From: Roseobacter litoralis Och 149
Lineage (GTDB): Bacteria > Pseudomonadota > Alphaproteobacteria > Rhodobacterales > Rhodobacteraceae
DNA length: 64,000 nt
Direction: 5' to 3'
NCBI RefSeq assembly: GCF_000154785.2
Contig: NC_015730.1
Coordinates: 186,001 to 250,000, forward strand
Made by a program: the position numbers and the translations under genes
The notes under the pieces: model-generated
Database searches by the model: none
Told to the model about the DNA's origin: nothing
The model's input: only the letters and a program-made list of their open reading frames with translations
Shown here: positions 45,337-53,867 of the stretch, in pieces
Numbering within the stretch: position 1 is the stretch's first letter
How the letters are laid out: the number at the start of each line of letters is the position of its first letter

Positions 45337-46532
45337 TGCTGATCCTGCGTCTTGCCCTGCGTGATCTGTTTTTCCAGAAGGTTCATCTGATCTGCAACAT
45401 CGCGGTGCTGGCCGGGGTTCTGGTGCCGCTTCTGGTTTTGTTCGGTGTCAAAAACGGCGTTTACAACGCGCTGATCGGGGAGTTGCTGAGCAACCCAAGG
45501 TCCGTGCAGATCGACACCTCCGGCAATGCCACTTTCTCCACAGCGGACGCCGAAACAGTTCGAGGCTGGCCCGAGGCTGGATTTGTAACGCTGAAAACAC
45601 GCAGCCAGTTCGATTTCGTGAATGTACGGCTGGAGGGCGGGCGGCAAAAACGCGACGCGATCCTGATCCCCAGTGGTGCAGGCGATCCCAACCTGCCCGA
45701 AGGTCTGGCGCTGGATGCAGGCGCTGCCGTGATCAGCGCGCAACTGGCCGATCAGCTTGAGATCAGCGTCGGGGACCGGATTGATGTCATCACACAGGCA
45801 GAGGACCGCCCGCGGCAACTGCGTATCCAGCTGGACGTGGTGGCGGTATTGCCGGCTGAACGCGCCTCCGGTCGCGCCGTGCTGGCGCAGATCGATATCC
45901 TTGATCTGGTCGAGGCGTTTTACGACGCCTACGCCCTGCCGGAATATGGTATCACGCAGGGCAAGCCACTGTCGGATCGCGCGGCAGTTTTCGAGGGTAT
46001 GCGCGTGTACGCCGTTGGTCTGCAAGAACTTGCGCCTCTTCAAAACCGGATTGAAAGTGAATTCGGAATCCGCACCGAAGCCCGCACCGCTGAGGTGCAG
46101 GGTGTCCTGAACCTTGGGCGCAACCTCAACCTTGCGCTCTTGCTGACCGCGTCGGTTGCCAGTCTGGGACTGGCCGCAGCGCTGGTGTTTGGCTTTTGGG
46201 GCGAAGTGCAACGCAAGCGGCAGGTTTTGGCGTCACTTGCGCTGATGGGGCTGGGTGGGCAACGCTTGTGGCTGTTCCCGATGGTGCAGGCGCTGGTGTC
46301 TTCTGCGCTGGCTTTGGTGGTCTCCTTTGCCTTGCTGGGCCTTGCTGCATTGGTGGCAGAGCAGATGTTCGATACCGGTCTGGCCGCAGGCGGACTGGTG
46401 CAGATAACAACGGGGCAGGTCATGGCGATTGTGGTTGCCGTCAGTGTTTTCGTGATCGCCTCGTCGCTGTTTGCGGCGCGTGCGGTTCTGCGCATTGATC
46501 CGGCAACGGTGTTGAGAGAAGGGGCAACATGA
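45336..46532 (+). CDS. FtsX/MacB-like ABC permease
   Basis: Inner-membrane protein of 398 residues with the FtsX-domain layout: one helix at about 18-40, a large periplasmic domain (45-255), then three helices at about 265-290, 310-340 and 365-390, ending RIDPATVLREGAT. The final PATVLREG is typical of MacB/LolC-type permeases. Type VII systems transmit ATP-driven motion to the periplasm. No MacA-like adaptor or outer-membrane channel gene is beside it, so it more likely acts on the operon's own periplasmic proteins. It overlaps the next gene by four bases (ATGA). Confidence 0.83.
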   Translation: MLILRLALRDLFFQKVHLICNIAVLAGVLVPLLVLFGVKNGVYNALIGELLSNPRSVQIDTSGNATFSTADAETVRGWPEAGFVTLKTRSQFDFVNVRLEGGRQKRDAILIPSGAGDPNLPEGLALDAGAAVISAQLADQLEISVGDRIDVITQAEDRPRQLRIQLDVVAVLPAERASGRAVLAQIDILDLVEAFYDAYALPEYGITQGKPLSDRAAVFEGMRVYAVGLQELAPLQNRIESEFGIRTEARTAEVQGVLNLGRNLNLALLLTASVASLGLAAALVFGFWGEVQRKRQVLASLALMGLGGQRLWLFPMVQALVSSALALVVSFALLGLAALVAEQMFDTGLAAGGLVQITTGQVMAIVVAVSVFVIASSLFAARAVLRIDPATVLREGAT

Positions 46533-48088
46533 AACATGTCATAGGTCTGTTGATGCTCTTGCTGAGCGCGGGGGCATCTGTTGGACAGGAAACGGACAGC
46601 GCGACATGGGATGCGGATCTGATTGATCCGGCCGGGGGGGCGGATTTGATCCTGCCGTTGCCCTGTGGCGGTGGCATGGCGTTTCAGCGGGTCGCGGTGC
46701 CGGTCGATGTGGCGGACCCGATTGATGATCGGCCGTTTCGCATGGGCCAGTCGCAGGAATCCACCGGCTTTTCAGATTACCTGACCCCGGCGTTCCTGCG
46801 CGGCGCGTTCTATACGCAGGAGGGTTCGTATTACTATATCGCGCGCTATGAGATGAATGTCGCGCAATACCGCGCGCTGACGGGGGACTGCGATGCGCCG
46901 TTCGAACGCAGGGATCGTTTTGCCCAAGGCGATTTGAGCTGGTTCGAGGCGGTGAACCTGACGCGCCTGATGACGGAATGGATTTTGCAGAACGCTGCCG
47001 ACAGCCTGCCTGCGCAGGGCACGCGCAAGGGTTTCGTGCGGCTGCCAACTGAGGTTGAATGGGAATATGCAACGCGGGGTGGGGCAAAGGTGGACCCGAC
47101 GCTGTTCCCGGGTCGGCGGTTTTTTGAGGACGGTGCATTGTCTGACTATGCCCATTTTCAGGCCGCAGGTCAGGGGCGTGGCAAGTTGCGTCCCGTGGGG
47201 CTGCGCTCGCCAAATCCCGTGGGGCTGTTTGATGTTTATGGCAATGCCGAAGAGCTGATGCTTGAGCCCTTTCGTCTGAATGCGGTCGGCCGTCAGCATG
47301 GGCAGGCGGGCGGCGTGGTAACGCGCGGCGGTTCGATTGATACAACGCCGGAGAACATCTATTCCGCACAGCGACGCGAATATCCGATGTTCAACCCGCG
47401 TTCGGGCATGGCGCAAAGTGGCGGTTTTTTTGGTCTGCGCCCGGTGATCGGCGCGCATATCGTGACGGATGCCGATTATGATGCGATCCGGGATGGTTGG
47501 CTGGCCCGCGTTGAAACCGGTGAAACGTCGGAAAGTGCCGAACCCCTGACAGCGCTTGCCGCCCTGCTCGAAGAAGAGATCGACCCACGTCGCAAACAGG
47601 CGCTGAGCGATCTGCAACTGAGCTTCCGACTTGCCAGTGAAGCGGCGGAGACATCGACGCGGCAGGCGGCGAAATCAACCCTGATCAGCGGTGCGGCTTT
47701 TGTGGAAACCCTTGTCGAAGACGCGCGGGCGATCCAGCAGCTTGATCTGCAATTGCGCGCGCTGCGCGATCAGGCCCGCGTGGCCGTCGGCACGCCGCAG
47801 CACCCGCAATTGATGGTCGCGTTTCGAAACACTCTGGAACGTCTGGGTCAGTTGCGCGAAGGGCAGGCGACCTATCTGCTGTCCTATCGGGCGGCTCTTG
47901 AGACGCTCACCAATGATGTGGAGGGTGCAACGCTGGATACCGCCTATCAGACCCTGTCGCAGGACCTGATCGAGGCCGAACAGGTCCCGTTTCTTGAGAT
48001 GCTGCGCCTGTTCTGGCGCGACCTGGAAGCATATCGCGAACAGCCTGACATGAGCCAACAGGATTTGCTGGCGCTTGCGGTACGATAA
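46529..48088 (+). CDS. Secreted FGE/SUMF1-fold protein lacking catalytic cysteines
   Basis: Exported protein of 519 residues. After a signal peptide (to about residue 20) comes a formylglycine-generating-enzyme-like fold (about 35-320): RYEMNVAQYRALTGDC, LPTEVEWEYATRGG, GLFDVYGNAEEL, TRGGSIDTTPENIYSAQRRE and FFGLRPVIG. True FGE enzymes have two cysteines in the last-but-one segment; here it is RGGSIDTTPENIYSAQ, without Cys, so it should be a binding module, not a sulfatase activator. The C-terminal 180 residues are predicted long helices or coiled-coil. It is the last gene of the operon, and the stop codon is followed within five bases by a dispersed repeat. Confidence 0.75.
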   Translation: MKHVIGLLMLLLSAGASVGQETDSATWDADLIDPAGGADLILPLPCGGGMAFQRVAVPVDVADPIDDRPFRMGQSQESTGFSDYLTPAFLRGAFYTQEGSYYYIARYEMNVAQYRALTGDCDAPFERRDRFAQGDLSWFEAVNLTRLMTEWILQNAADSLPAQGTRKGFVRLPTEVEWEYATRGGAKVDPTLFPGRRFFEDGALSDYAHFQAAGQGRGKLRPVGLRSPNPVGLFDVYGNAEELMLEPFRLNAVGRQHGQAGGVVTRGGSIDTTPENIYSAQRREYPMFNPRSGMAQSGGFFGLRPVIGAHIVTDADYDAIRDGWLARVETGETSESAEPLTALAALLEEEIDPRRKQALSDLQLSFRLASEAAETSTRQAAKSTLISGAAFVETLVEDARAIQQLDLQLRALRDQARVAVGTPQHPQLMVAFRNTLERLGQLREGQATYLLSYRAALETLTNDVEGATLDTAYQTLSQDLIEAEQVPFLEMLRLFWRDLEAYREQPDMSQQDLLALAVR

Positions 48089-48092
48089 ACCC

Positions 48093-48190
48093 TAAAGCGT
48101 CATGCGAAAAACCTGAATCACGTTACGCTGCCTGAAATCAAGGATTTTAAAGCGTTACGTGATGTTTCAGGTAGTTCGTCAGACGCTTTA
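48093..48190 (+). repeat. Dispersed hairpin repeat, copy 1
   Basis: A 98-base element with TAAAGCGTC and GACGCTTTA ends. Inner inverted segments (ACCTGAAtCACGT against ACGTGatgTTTCAGGT) let it fold into one long imperfect hairpin. Its last three bases (TTA, 48188-48190) are the TAA stop codon of the minus-strand ThuA-like gene. Other copies lie at 54910-55014, 60267-60364 and 63303-63407. Confidence 0.85.
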
Positions 48191-49084
48191 GTTCTGCGGC
48201 AGGCTTTTGCGTGTGGGCATGCGGTCGATGACCGGGACATCATCGCCTGCGATGTCAAACCGCTTGTCACCGGGATCAAGCGTGGCCGAAATATAGGTGC
48301 GCCGCGTACCGCCCCCCGGTTTGTCCGACGCCTCAACCAGCGTATACAGCGTGACCGGCTGCCCCATGAAATCGGTGAATGTCCCCGTCGGGGCCTGCCC
48401 CTGACTGGGGATCGATTCCCAATGGCGCAGGATATCAATCGGTTTGACCGGCTGCTTGTAGGCCAATAGCAATTCGCCAAAGAACTCGCCATCTCGCGAG
48501 GGGTTCGTCGTGCGGCTGAAACTGGCTTCGGGCATAAGGGCGGTGACCGCCTGATTGGCGGGGCGCTGAAACTGGCCATGATCGGTGCCGATCCAGATGC
48601 CGCCCCCTGCCGCGCGCAAGGCTTCCATCTGATTGATCACCAGATTGGCCGAAGAGTCATTTACCCCCGGCCAGTTCGCCAGTTTATGGGCGTTGGTGTT
48701 GCGAATGAACAGCGTCCCATCCAGCATCAGCGATTTCGGCCCATTGGCATAAAAGCCACGCAGCGCGTCAAGGTCGGCATCGTTGAACGTGCGGTTGGTG
48801 TTTGTGGCGGTCATCACGATGATCCGGTATCCGCCCTGCGTCGCCAGATGGCGCGCCAGAGAACCGCGTCGTGGTTCAAACTTGTAGGTGACATCAAAAA
48901 CAGCGCCGCCTTGATAGTCATCGACAAAGCGCGCCACCCGCTGTCTGTGCGAGGATTTGGTTGAGGGCTCTTCGACGCTGACATCCCACCATAGCACCTT
49001 CATCGGTTGCGCCATGGCAGTGCTTGCCACAAGGATCAGGCAGGCGGTCATCAGGGCGACCAATATGTGAAAAAGAGACTTCAT
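48188..49084 (-). CDS. Secreted ThuA-like protein (paralogue A)
   Basis: Exported protein of 298 residues with a signal peptide ending TAMA. The mature part begins KVLWWDVSVEEPS and looks like a ThuA-type, class I glutamine-amidotransferase-fold domain (YRIIVMTATNTNRTF, SLMLDGTLFIRN, GGGIWIGTDHGQF). The nucleophile cysteine of true amidotransferases is absent, as in other ThuA proteins. It is about 45 % identical by eye to the next gene; both keep NPSRDGEF, IDILRHWE/LDILQHWE, PVTLYTLVE and MPTRKS. The function is unknown. Its start overlaps the stop of paralogue B by ATGA. It is convergent with the Srf-like operon, so co-function is inferred from position. Confidence 0.7.
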   Translation of the reverse strand: MKSLFHILVALMTACLILVASTAMAQPMKVLWWDVSVEEPSTKSSHRQRVARFVDDYQGGAVFDVTYKFEPRRGSLARHLATQGGYRIIVMTATNTNRTFNDADLDALRGFYANGPKSLMLDGTLFIRNTNAHKLANWPGVNDSSANLVINQMEALRAAGGGIWIGTDHGQFQRPANQAVTALMPEASFSRTTNPSRDGEFFGELLLAYKQPVKPIDILRHWESIPSQGQAPTGTFTDFMGQPVTLYTLVEASDKPGGGTRRTYISATLDPGDKRFDIAGDDVPVIDRMPTRKSLPQN

Positions 49085-49977
49085 TCGCTCACCTTGCTTT
49101 TGCGTGTCGGCATGTAGTCGCGCACGGGTTCAGGCTCCGCGTTGCTGTCAATCGCGGTGCGCCCTTCGCCCGGCGCAAAACTGGCCGTGATATAGGGCCG
49201 TTTGGCTTTGCCACCCGGCTTGTCGGATGTCTCGACCAATGTATGGAGCGTGACCGGATTGCCCATGAAATCGGTAAACTGGCCCACGGGCGCTTCGGCC
49301 TGACTGGGTATCTCTTCCCAGTGTTGCAGGATATCCAATGGTCGCACCGGCACGGCCGCATTCAGCAGCGTGCCCCCGATGAACTCCCCATCACGCGACG
49401 GGTTCGTGCGACCCGAAAAGCGCGCGCGTGGCACGATCGCTTCAAGCAATTGATTTGCCCCCGCCTGAAATTCGCGGTGATCCGTTCCGATCAGGATCCC
49501 ACCGCCAGCATCGGCAAGCGCAGCGATCTGATTGATCAAAAGGGCCGCGCTGGCCCCATTTGGTCCGGGGAAAACGGTCTTGGGTCCGGGCCGCGCGTTG
49601 CGCACCCAAAGCGTGCCGTCCAGCATCAAGGCACGTTTGCCACTGGCATAATGCGCGCGCAGGGCATCAAGGTCCGCGTTGGTGAAGTTCCTGCTCGTGG
49701 TTGTCACGTCCAAAACGATAATATCGAAAGGCGCGCCCGCCAAAGCCGCTGCAAGCGCCCCGCGTTGGGTCGCATGTTTGAACGTGACAGCATAGCTTGC
49801 GCCGCCGTCAAACTGGTTGATGTAATTTGCCATTGCTGCGCGGTCTTGCGCGTTGGTAGCGCCGTCATAGGTGGGCGACCCATCCCACCAAAGCACAGCC
49901 GTTTGTTCCGCCTGCGCCGCAAGTGAGCCGATAAACAAAGCAAAAATGCCGAAAGTGGTGGTTAAATATTTACGCAT
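49081..49977 (-). CDS. Secreted ThuA-like protein (paralogue B)
   Basis: Exported protein of about 298 residues and paralogue of the gene it overlaps. The start MRKYLTTTFGIFALFIGSLA gives a normal signal peptide ending AQAEQ; an open frame continues 41 residues further upstream without support. The mature part begins AVLWWDGSPTYDG and includes PFDIIVLDVTTTSRNF, ALMLDGTLWVRN, GGGILIGTDHREF, NPSRDGEF and MPTRKS. It is the first gene of this two-gene minus-strand unit and is divergent from the 218-residue gene at 50115, with a 137-base shared control region. Confidence 0.7.
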   Translation of the reverse strand: MRKYLTTTFGIFALFIGSLAAQAEQTAVLWWDGSPTYDGATNAQDRAAMANYINQFDGGASYAVTFKHATQRGALAAALAGAPFDIIVLDVTTTSRNFTNADLDALRAHYASGKRALMLDGTLWVRNARPGPKTVFPGPNGASAALLINQIAALADAGGGILIGTDHREFQAGANQLLEAIVPRARFSGRTNPSRDGEFIGGTLLNAAVPVRPLDILQHWEEIPSQAEAPVGQFTDFMGNPVTLHTLVETSDKPGGKAKRPYITASFAPGEGRTAIDSNAEPEPVRDYMPTRKSKVSE

Positions 49978-50114
49978 CCTAGAAATTCCGTTTAGGTGGT
50001 TAGGAACAGAATGGCCCTTGGGGCTGTGTTTGTCCAATTTCTTTACGGGCGGACACCTTATTAAAAACCAGCACAGGCTGCGGGCGCCGCAGCCAAGCAA
50101 AAGGAGCGTTATTT

Positions 50115-50771
50115 GTGAGCGCGCTCAAAATATTTTCGGCTGTTGGCGCAGTGGTGCTTGTCGTGGCCAGCGGTGCGGCGGCATATGCAGCTTTGCAAAG
50201 CTGTGCTGTGCGCCTTGAGTTTCTCTCGGACGTGAGCGGTTGCCCGACTGATGCCGATTTGGCGCTGGAGGCGGAATTGGCAGCGCTCGCCGCGACACAT
50301 GCGGCGTTGCGCAATGAGATATTCAACAGAGAAACGGTGCTGGCCGCGCGCCAATGTGAGGCCGTGCCGCCGTCCTCCACCGCGCCGATCACGCAGCCGC
50401 AACTGGCGGCCAATGATCTCGAGGCGCTTTATGGCTGCTGGTCTTTGGGCAGCAGCTATCAGACCCGCGATGTGGATACGGGCAAGATCGTCTCTTACCC
50501 CACGTGGCGGATGTGTTTTGACACGCAAGGGCGCGGGAAACAGGTCATGCAGGGTGATGATGGCTCCACCTGTGAAGGGCCTGTGCAGGCGCGTATGGAA
50601 AGCCCCGCGCGCCTGATCCTTGGCGAAGGGGGTAACCTTGCCTGCAGCGATGGCGGATATATCCACCGTCGCGATATCGCCTGCACTGCCGAGGGGGGCA
50701 GCGTGGCCTGCGCGACCCTTCAGCCCGAGACCGAAGGGGCGGCAGACGTTCCTTTCAGCCGCTGGCAATAA
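50115..50771 (+). CDS. Membrane-anchored periplasmic protein with coiled-coil stalk
   Basis: Protein of 218 residues starting at GTG. A signal anchor or uncleaved helix lies at about 7-27 (AVGAVVLVVASGAAAYAAL). A coiled-coil (about 47-78, ALEAELAALAATHAALRNEI) ends at C81, the same stalk-then-Cys pattern as in the protease (C315) and the SrfA-like protein (C269). The rest (about 95-218) is a Cys-rich soluble domain with LEALYGCWSLGSSYQTR and SYPTWRMCFD, which resembles small secreted ligand-binding folds but is not recognised. It is separate from the main operon but probably linked to it through the shared stalk. Confidence 0.6.
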   Translation: MSALKIFSAVGAVVLVVASGAAAYAALQSCAVRLEFLSDVSGCPTDADLALEAELAALAATHAALRNEIFNRETVLAARQCEAVPPSSTAPITQPQLAANDLEALYGCWSLGSSYQTRDVDTGKIVSYPTWRMCFDTQGRGKQVMQGDDGSTCEGPVQARMESPARLILGEGGNLACSDGGYIHRRDIACTAEGGSVACATLQPETEGAADVPFSRWQ

Positions 50772-50902
50772 AAACCGCCGCGCCGGTTGCAGCTTAGCTT
50801 TTGGTTAAGCCAGAGTAAGCCAACGACCACTTTCCTTTGGGGGCAGGCAGTTGCATCATATCGCTCAAACGTAAGTGCTGAAATGCCAAAGGAGGTGCGC
50901 CG

Positions 50903-52048
50903 ATGCCCAAGGATCATGTAGACCCGATTGCCGCGCTGCGGGACAATACGTCGGTTCCTTTCGAGCGTGCACGGGCCATGCCCACCGAAGTCTATACTTC
51001 GCAGGCCTTCGTGGATGCTGAGCTTGAGCATATCTTCCGCAAGGACTGGTATTGCGTCGGTCGGTCGGATTCGCTGGTGGCCCCCGGTGACTACATATCC
51101 TGCGAACTGGCGGGTCAGCCGATTGTGGTGTTGCGTGACCGAGAGGGCGATTTGCGGTCCATGAGCAATGTGTGCCTGCACCGCATGTCCACCCTGCTGC
51201 ACGGACGCGGCAATGCCAAAACCATCGTTTGCCCGTATCACGCCTGGACATATAACCTTGATGGCAAGCTGCGCGGTGCACCTGCGATGACCCGGAACGA
51301 GGGCTTTTGCAGGGATCAGTACAAGCTGCCGCAGGTGCGTTGTGAGGAATGGCTGGGCTGGGTCTTTGTCTGCCTTGACCCCAACGCCGCACCTGTGGCC
51401 GAACAGTTATCGGATGTCGCGCTGATGATCGCGGGCTATGACATGACCAATTATTCCGAAGCGTTTTATGAGGAACATGTCTGGGACACCAATTGGAAGG
51501 TTCTGGCCGAGAACTTCATGGAAAGCTATCATCTGCCGGTTTGCCACGCGGGCACGATCGGCGGTTTGTCGAGGCTGGAGGATATGATCTGTCCGCCCGG
51601 TGGTGCCGCGTTCAACTATCACACGATCCTCAAGGATGAATCGCTGCGCATCGCCATGGCGCACCCCACCAAGAATGACCGGCTGGAGGGGGACGCGCGG
51701 CGCATGACCTATTTGCTGGCGCTCTATCCCAGCCTGATGATCACGCTGACGCCGGGCTATTTCTGGTATCTTTCCCTGCATCCCAAAGGACCGGGGCAGG
51801 TACACATCCGCTTTGGTGGCGGCATGTCCAATGACTTTGCCGATGACCCCGATACAGAAGAGAACTTTGCCGCGCTCAAGGCTCTTCTGGATGATGTGAA
51901 CGTCGAGGATCGCGGCTGCACCGAAAAGGTCTATCGTGGTCTTTGTTCGGATGCAGCAACGCCCGGACACCTGAGCCATCTGGAACGACCCAACTATGAT
52001 TTCGCGCAATATCTGATGGCCAAGATTGACGCCGGGCGGGCCAGTTGA
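50903..52048 (+). CDS. Rieske non-haem iron oxygenase, alpha subunit
   Basis: Ring-hydroxylating or demethylating oxygenase of 381 residues. The Rieske 2Fe-2S ligands are CLH and CPYH in VCLHRMSTLL and IVCPYHAWTYN. The mononuclear iron site is in ENFMESYHLPVCHAG (two His) with a distal Asp. The catalytic half fits the group that includes choline/carnitine/betaine-type and aromatic oxygenases; the substrate cannot be told. AAAGGAGGTGCG is a near-perfect ribosome-binding site. No reductase or ferredoxin gene is next to it. Confidence 0.8.
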   Translation: MPKDHVDPIAALRDNTSVPFERARAMPTEVYTSQAFVDAELEHIFRKDWYCVGRSDSLVAPGDYISCELAGQPIVVLRDREGDLRSMSNVCLHRMSTLLHGRGNAKTIVCPYHAWTYNLDGKLRGAPAMTRNEGFCRDQYKLPQVRCEEWLGWVFVCLDPNAAPVAEQLSDVALMIAGYDMTNYSEAFYEEHVWDTNWKVLAENFMESYHLPVCHAGTIGGLSRLEDMICPPGGAAFNYHTILKDESLRIAMAHPTKNDRLEGDARRMTYLLALYPSLMITLTPGYFWYLSLHPKGPGQVHIRFGGGMSNDFADDPDTEENFAALKALLDDVNVEDRGCTEKVYRGLCSDAATPGHLSHLERPNYDFAQYLMAKIDAGRAS

Positions 52049-52106
52049 CACGATGCGCGTCCGTATTTCCGCGTCTGGCACGCGAACCACAGTCAAAGGG
52101 AACCAA

Positions 52107-52514
52107 ATGATACGTACGGGAACCATGATATTGGCCGGTCTTGTGTTGGCCGGGTGCGCGACACAACACTCCAGCGAAGAAACACTTCGCCAGCATGGGT
52201 ATTCGGAGAATTATGTCGCGGGCTATCATGACGGATGCCCAAGTGGAAAACGGGCGGGCGGTGACAGCTTTCAGCAAGCGGCGCGCGATGATGTGGCCTA
52301 TGCCGCCGGGGGCGATTACAAAACAGGGTGGGATTACGGTTTCCTGACGTGTCGCGAAACTGAAGCGCAAAATGAACGGACGGCAAGCATTATCGGTGCG
52401 GCGCTCGCAGGCAGCATGTCAAGCAGCCACGGTGCAGATGGTATTGACGCGCGCGATGCCCTCAAGGATATTGATACCTCGGGGCTGGAAAACCTGGGGG
52501 TTGGCGGGCTTTGA
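52107..52514 (+). CDS. Small lipoprotein
   Basis: Predicted outer-membrane or periplasmic lipoprotein of 135 residues. MIRTGTMILAGLVLAGCATQ contains the lipobox LAGC with the modified cysteine at 17. The mature part has a YVAGYHDGCPSGKRAGG stretch and Tyr/Gly-rich segments (DYKTGWDYGFLTCRE) with conserved-looking cysteines. The function is unknown. AAAGGG precedes the ATG at 52107. It lies 58 bases after the Rieske gene and may be co-transcribed with it. Confidence 0.75.
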   Translation: MIRTGTMILAGLVLAGCATQHSSEETLRQHGYSENYVAGYHDGCPSGKRAGGDSFQQAARDDVAYAAGGDYKTGWDYGFLTCRETEAQNERTASIIGAALAGSMSSSHGADGIDARDALKDIDTSGLENLGVGGL

Positions 52515-52607
52515 GTCGGGCCGCGCGTCTGCCATGCGGCGGAGCGTGGCGGACGCGTGGCGCACACCGTCAGACGCGCAAGTCTCGTCGCCAAACCCTC
52601 ATGCGCC

Positions 52608-53726
52608 CTACTGCCTGATCGCAACGGTGGGTGAGATGACATCCAGCCCCAACGCCTTGCCAACGGCGTAATAGGTCAACTGGCCTGCGTGTACGTTCAA
52701 GCCGTTCAACAGGTGCGGATCATCAAGACAGGCTTGCCGCCAGCCCTTGTCGGCAAGGGCCAGCATGAAGGGCATCGTGGCGTTGCCAAGCGCAATCGTT
52801 GACGTGCGTGCCACGGCGCCGGGCATGTTCGCCACGCAGTAGTGCATGATCCCGTCCACGTCATAAATCGGGTCACTGTGGGTCGTGGCCTTTGAAGTTT
52901 CAAAACAGCCGCCCTGATCAATGGCCACGTCCACCAGCGCCGCACCGGGTTTGAGCGTTGACAGCTGTGCCCGACTGATCAGCTTGGGCGCGGCGGCACC
53001 GGGAATGAGGACCGCTCCGATGATCAGATCGGCGGCCTGTGCCAATTCCAGCGTATTGCCCGCAGAGGCATAGGAGGTCTTGAAACGACCTCCAAAGACG
53101 TCATCCAGATATCGCAGGCGTGCCAGCGACCGATCCAAAACCGTGACATCCGCGCCCATACCCGCTGCGATTTTGGCAGCATGGGTGCCAACGACGCCGC
53201 CGCCGATCACCACAACACGGGCAGGCCCGACGCCGGGCACGCCGCCCATCAAGACGCCACGCCCGCCGTTGGCCTTTTGCAGGGTCCATGCCCCGACCTG
53301 TGGCGCAAGCCGCCCCGCAACCTCTGACATCGGGGCCAAAAGCGGCAAGCCGCCCTGATCATCCGTCACCGTTTCATAGGCAATGCACGTCGCACCGGAA
53401 GCGATAAGGTCATGGGTCTGATCCGGGTCCGGCGCAAGGTGCAGATAGGTAAACAGCACTTGCCCCGCGCGCAGCATTTTACGCTCACCGGCCTGTGGTT
53501 CCTTGACCTTCACGATCATCTCGGCGGCTGCGAATATCTCGGCGGCGGTCTCCAGAATTTCGGCACCTGCCGCTGTGTAATCCGCATCCTCAAACCCGGC
53601 ACCGGCGCCTGCGTTGGTTTCGATCAAAACCCGGTGCCCGTGTGACACGGCCTCGCGGGCGGCATTTGGTGTCAGGCCAACGCGAAATTCCTGTGGTTTG
53701 ATCTCTTTTGGGCACCCGATGATCAT
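52608..53726 (-). CDS. ald: Alanine dehydrogenase
   Basis: NAD-dependent enzyme of 372 residues that interconverts L-alanine and pyruvate plus ammonia. The N-terminal KEIKPQEFRVGLTPNAA, the Rossmann motif VIGGGVVGTHAAKIA, and VDVAIDQGGCFETS are family signatures. It likely deaminates alanine, including that produced by taurine-pyruvate aminotransferase in the same genome. A divergent Lrp-family gene lies 141 bases away and probably regulates it; the intergenic region has AT-rich GCGCAAAT-type repeats. Confidence 0.94.
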   Translation of the reverse strand: MIIGCPKEIKPQEFRVGLTPNAAREAVSHGHRVLIETNAGAGAGFEDADYTAAGAEILETAAEIFAAAEMIVKVKEPQAGERKMLRAGQVLFTYLHLAPDPDQTHDLIASGATCIAYETVTDDQGGLPLLAPMSEVAGRLAPQVGAWTLQKANGGRGVLMGGVPGVGPARVVVIGGGVVGTHAAKIAAGMGADVTVLDRSLARLRYLDDVFGGRFKTSYASAGNTLELAQAADLIIGAVLIPGAAAPKLISRAQLSTLKPGAALVDVAIDQGGCFETSKATTHSDPIYDVDGIMHYCVANMPGAVARTSTIALGNATMPFMLALADKGWRQACLDDPHLLNGLNVHAGQLTYYAVGKALGLDVISPTVAIRQ

Positions 53727-53867
53727 GATGCACTCCTCCTCCGTTGCATTGTGACCGAAACATACGGCGTCTTTGGCGCAAATAGGCGCGAAATAAACGT
53801 TGCTTGAGGTTGATTAATTGAAAGAAATCACCGGTAATGGACGCAAATTTGAATGAATTGTGTGCGA

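Noticed and set aside
32609-48088. Classical defence island or prophage
   Set aside because: No integrase, restriction, CRISPR, toxin-antitoxin or capsid genes, and base composition matches the surroundings.
46529-48088. Active formylglycine-generating enzyme
   Set aside because: The catalytic cysteine pair is missing and no sulfatase gene is in the window.
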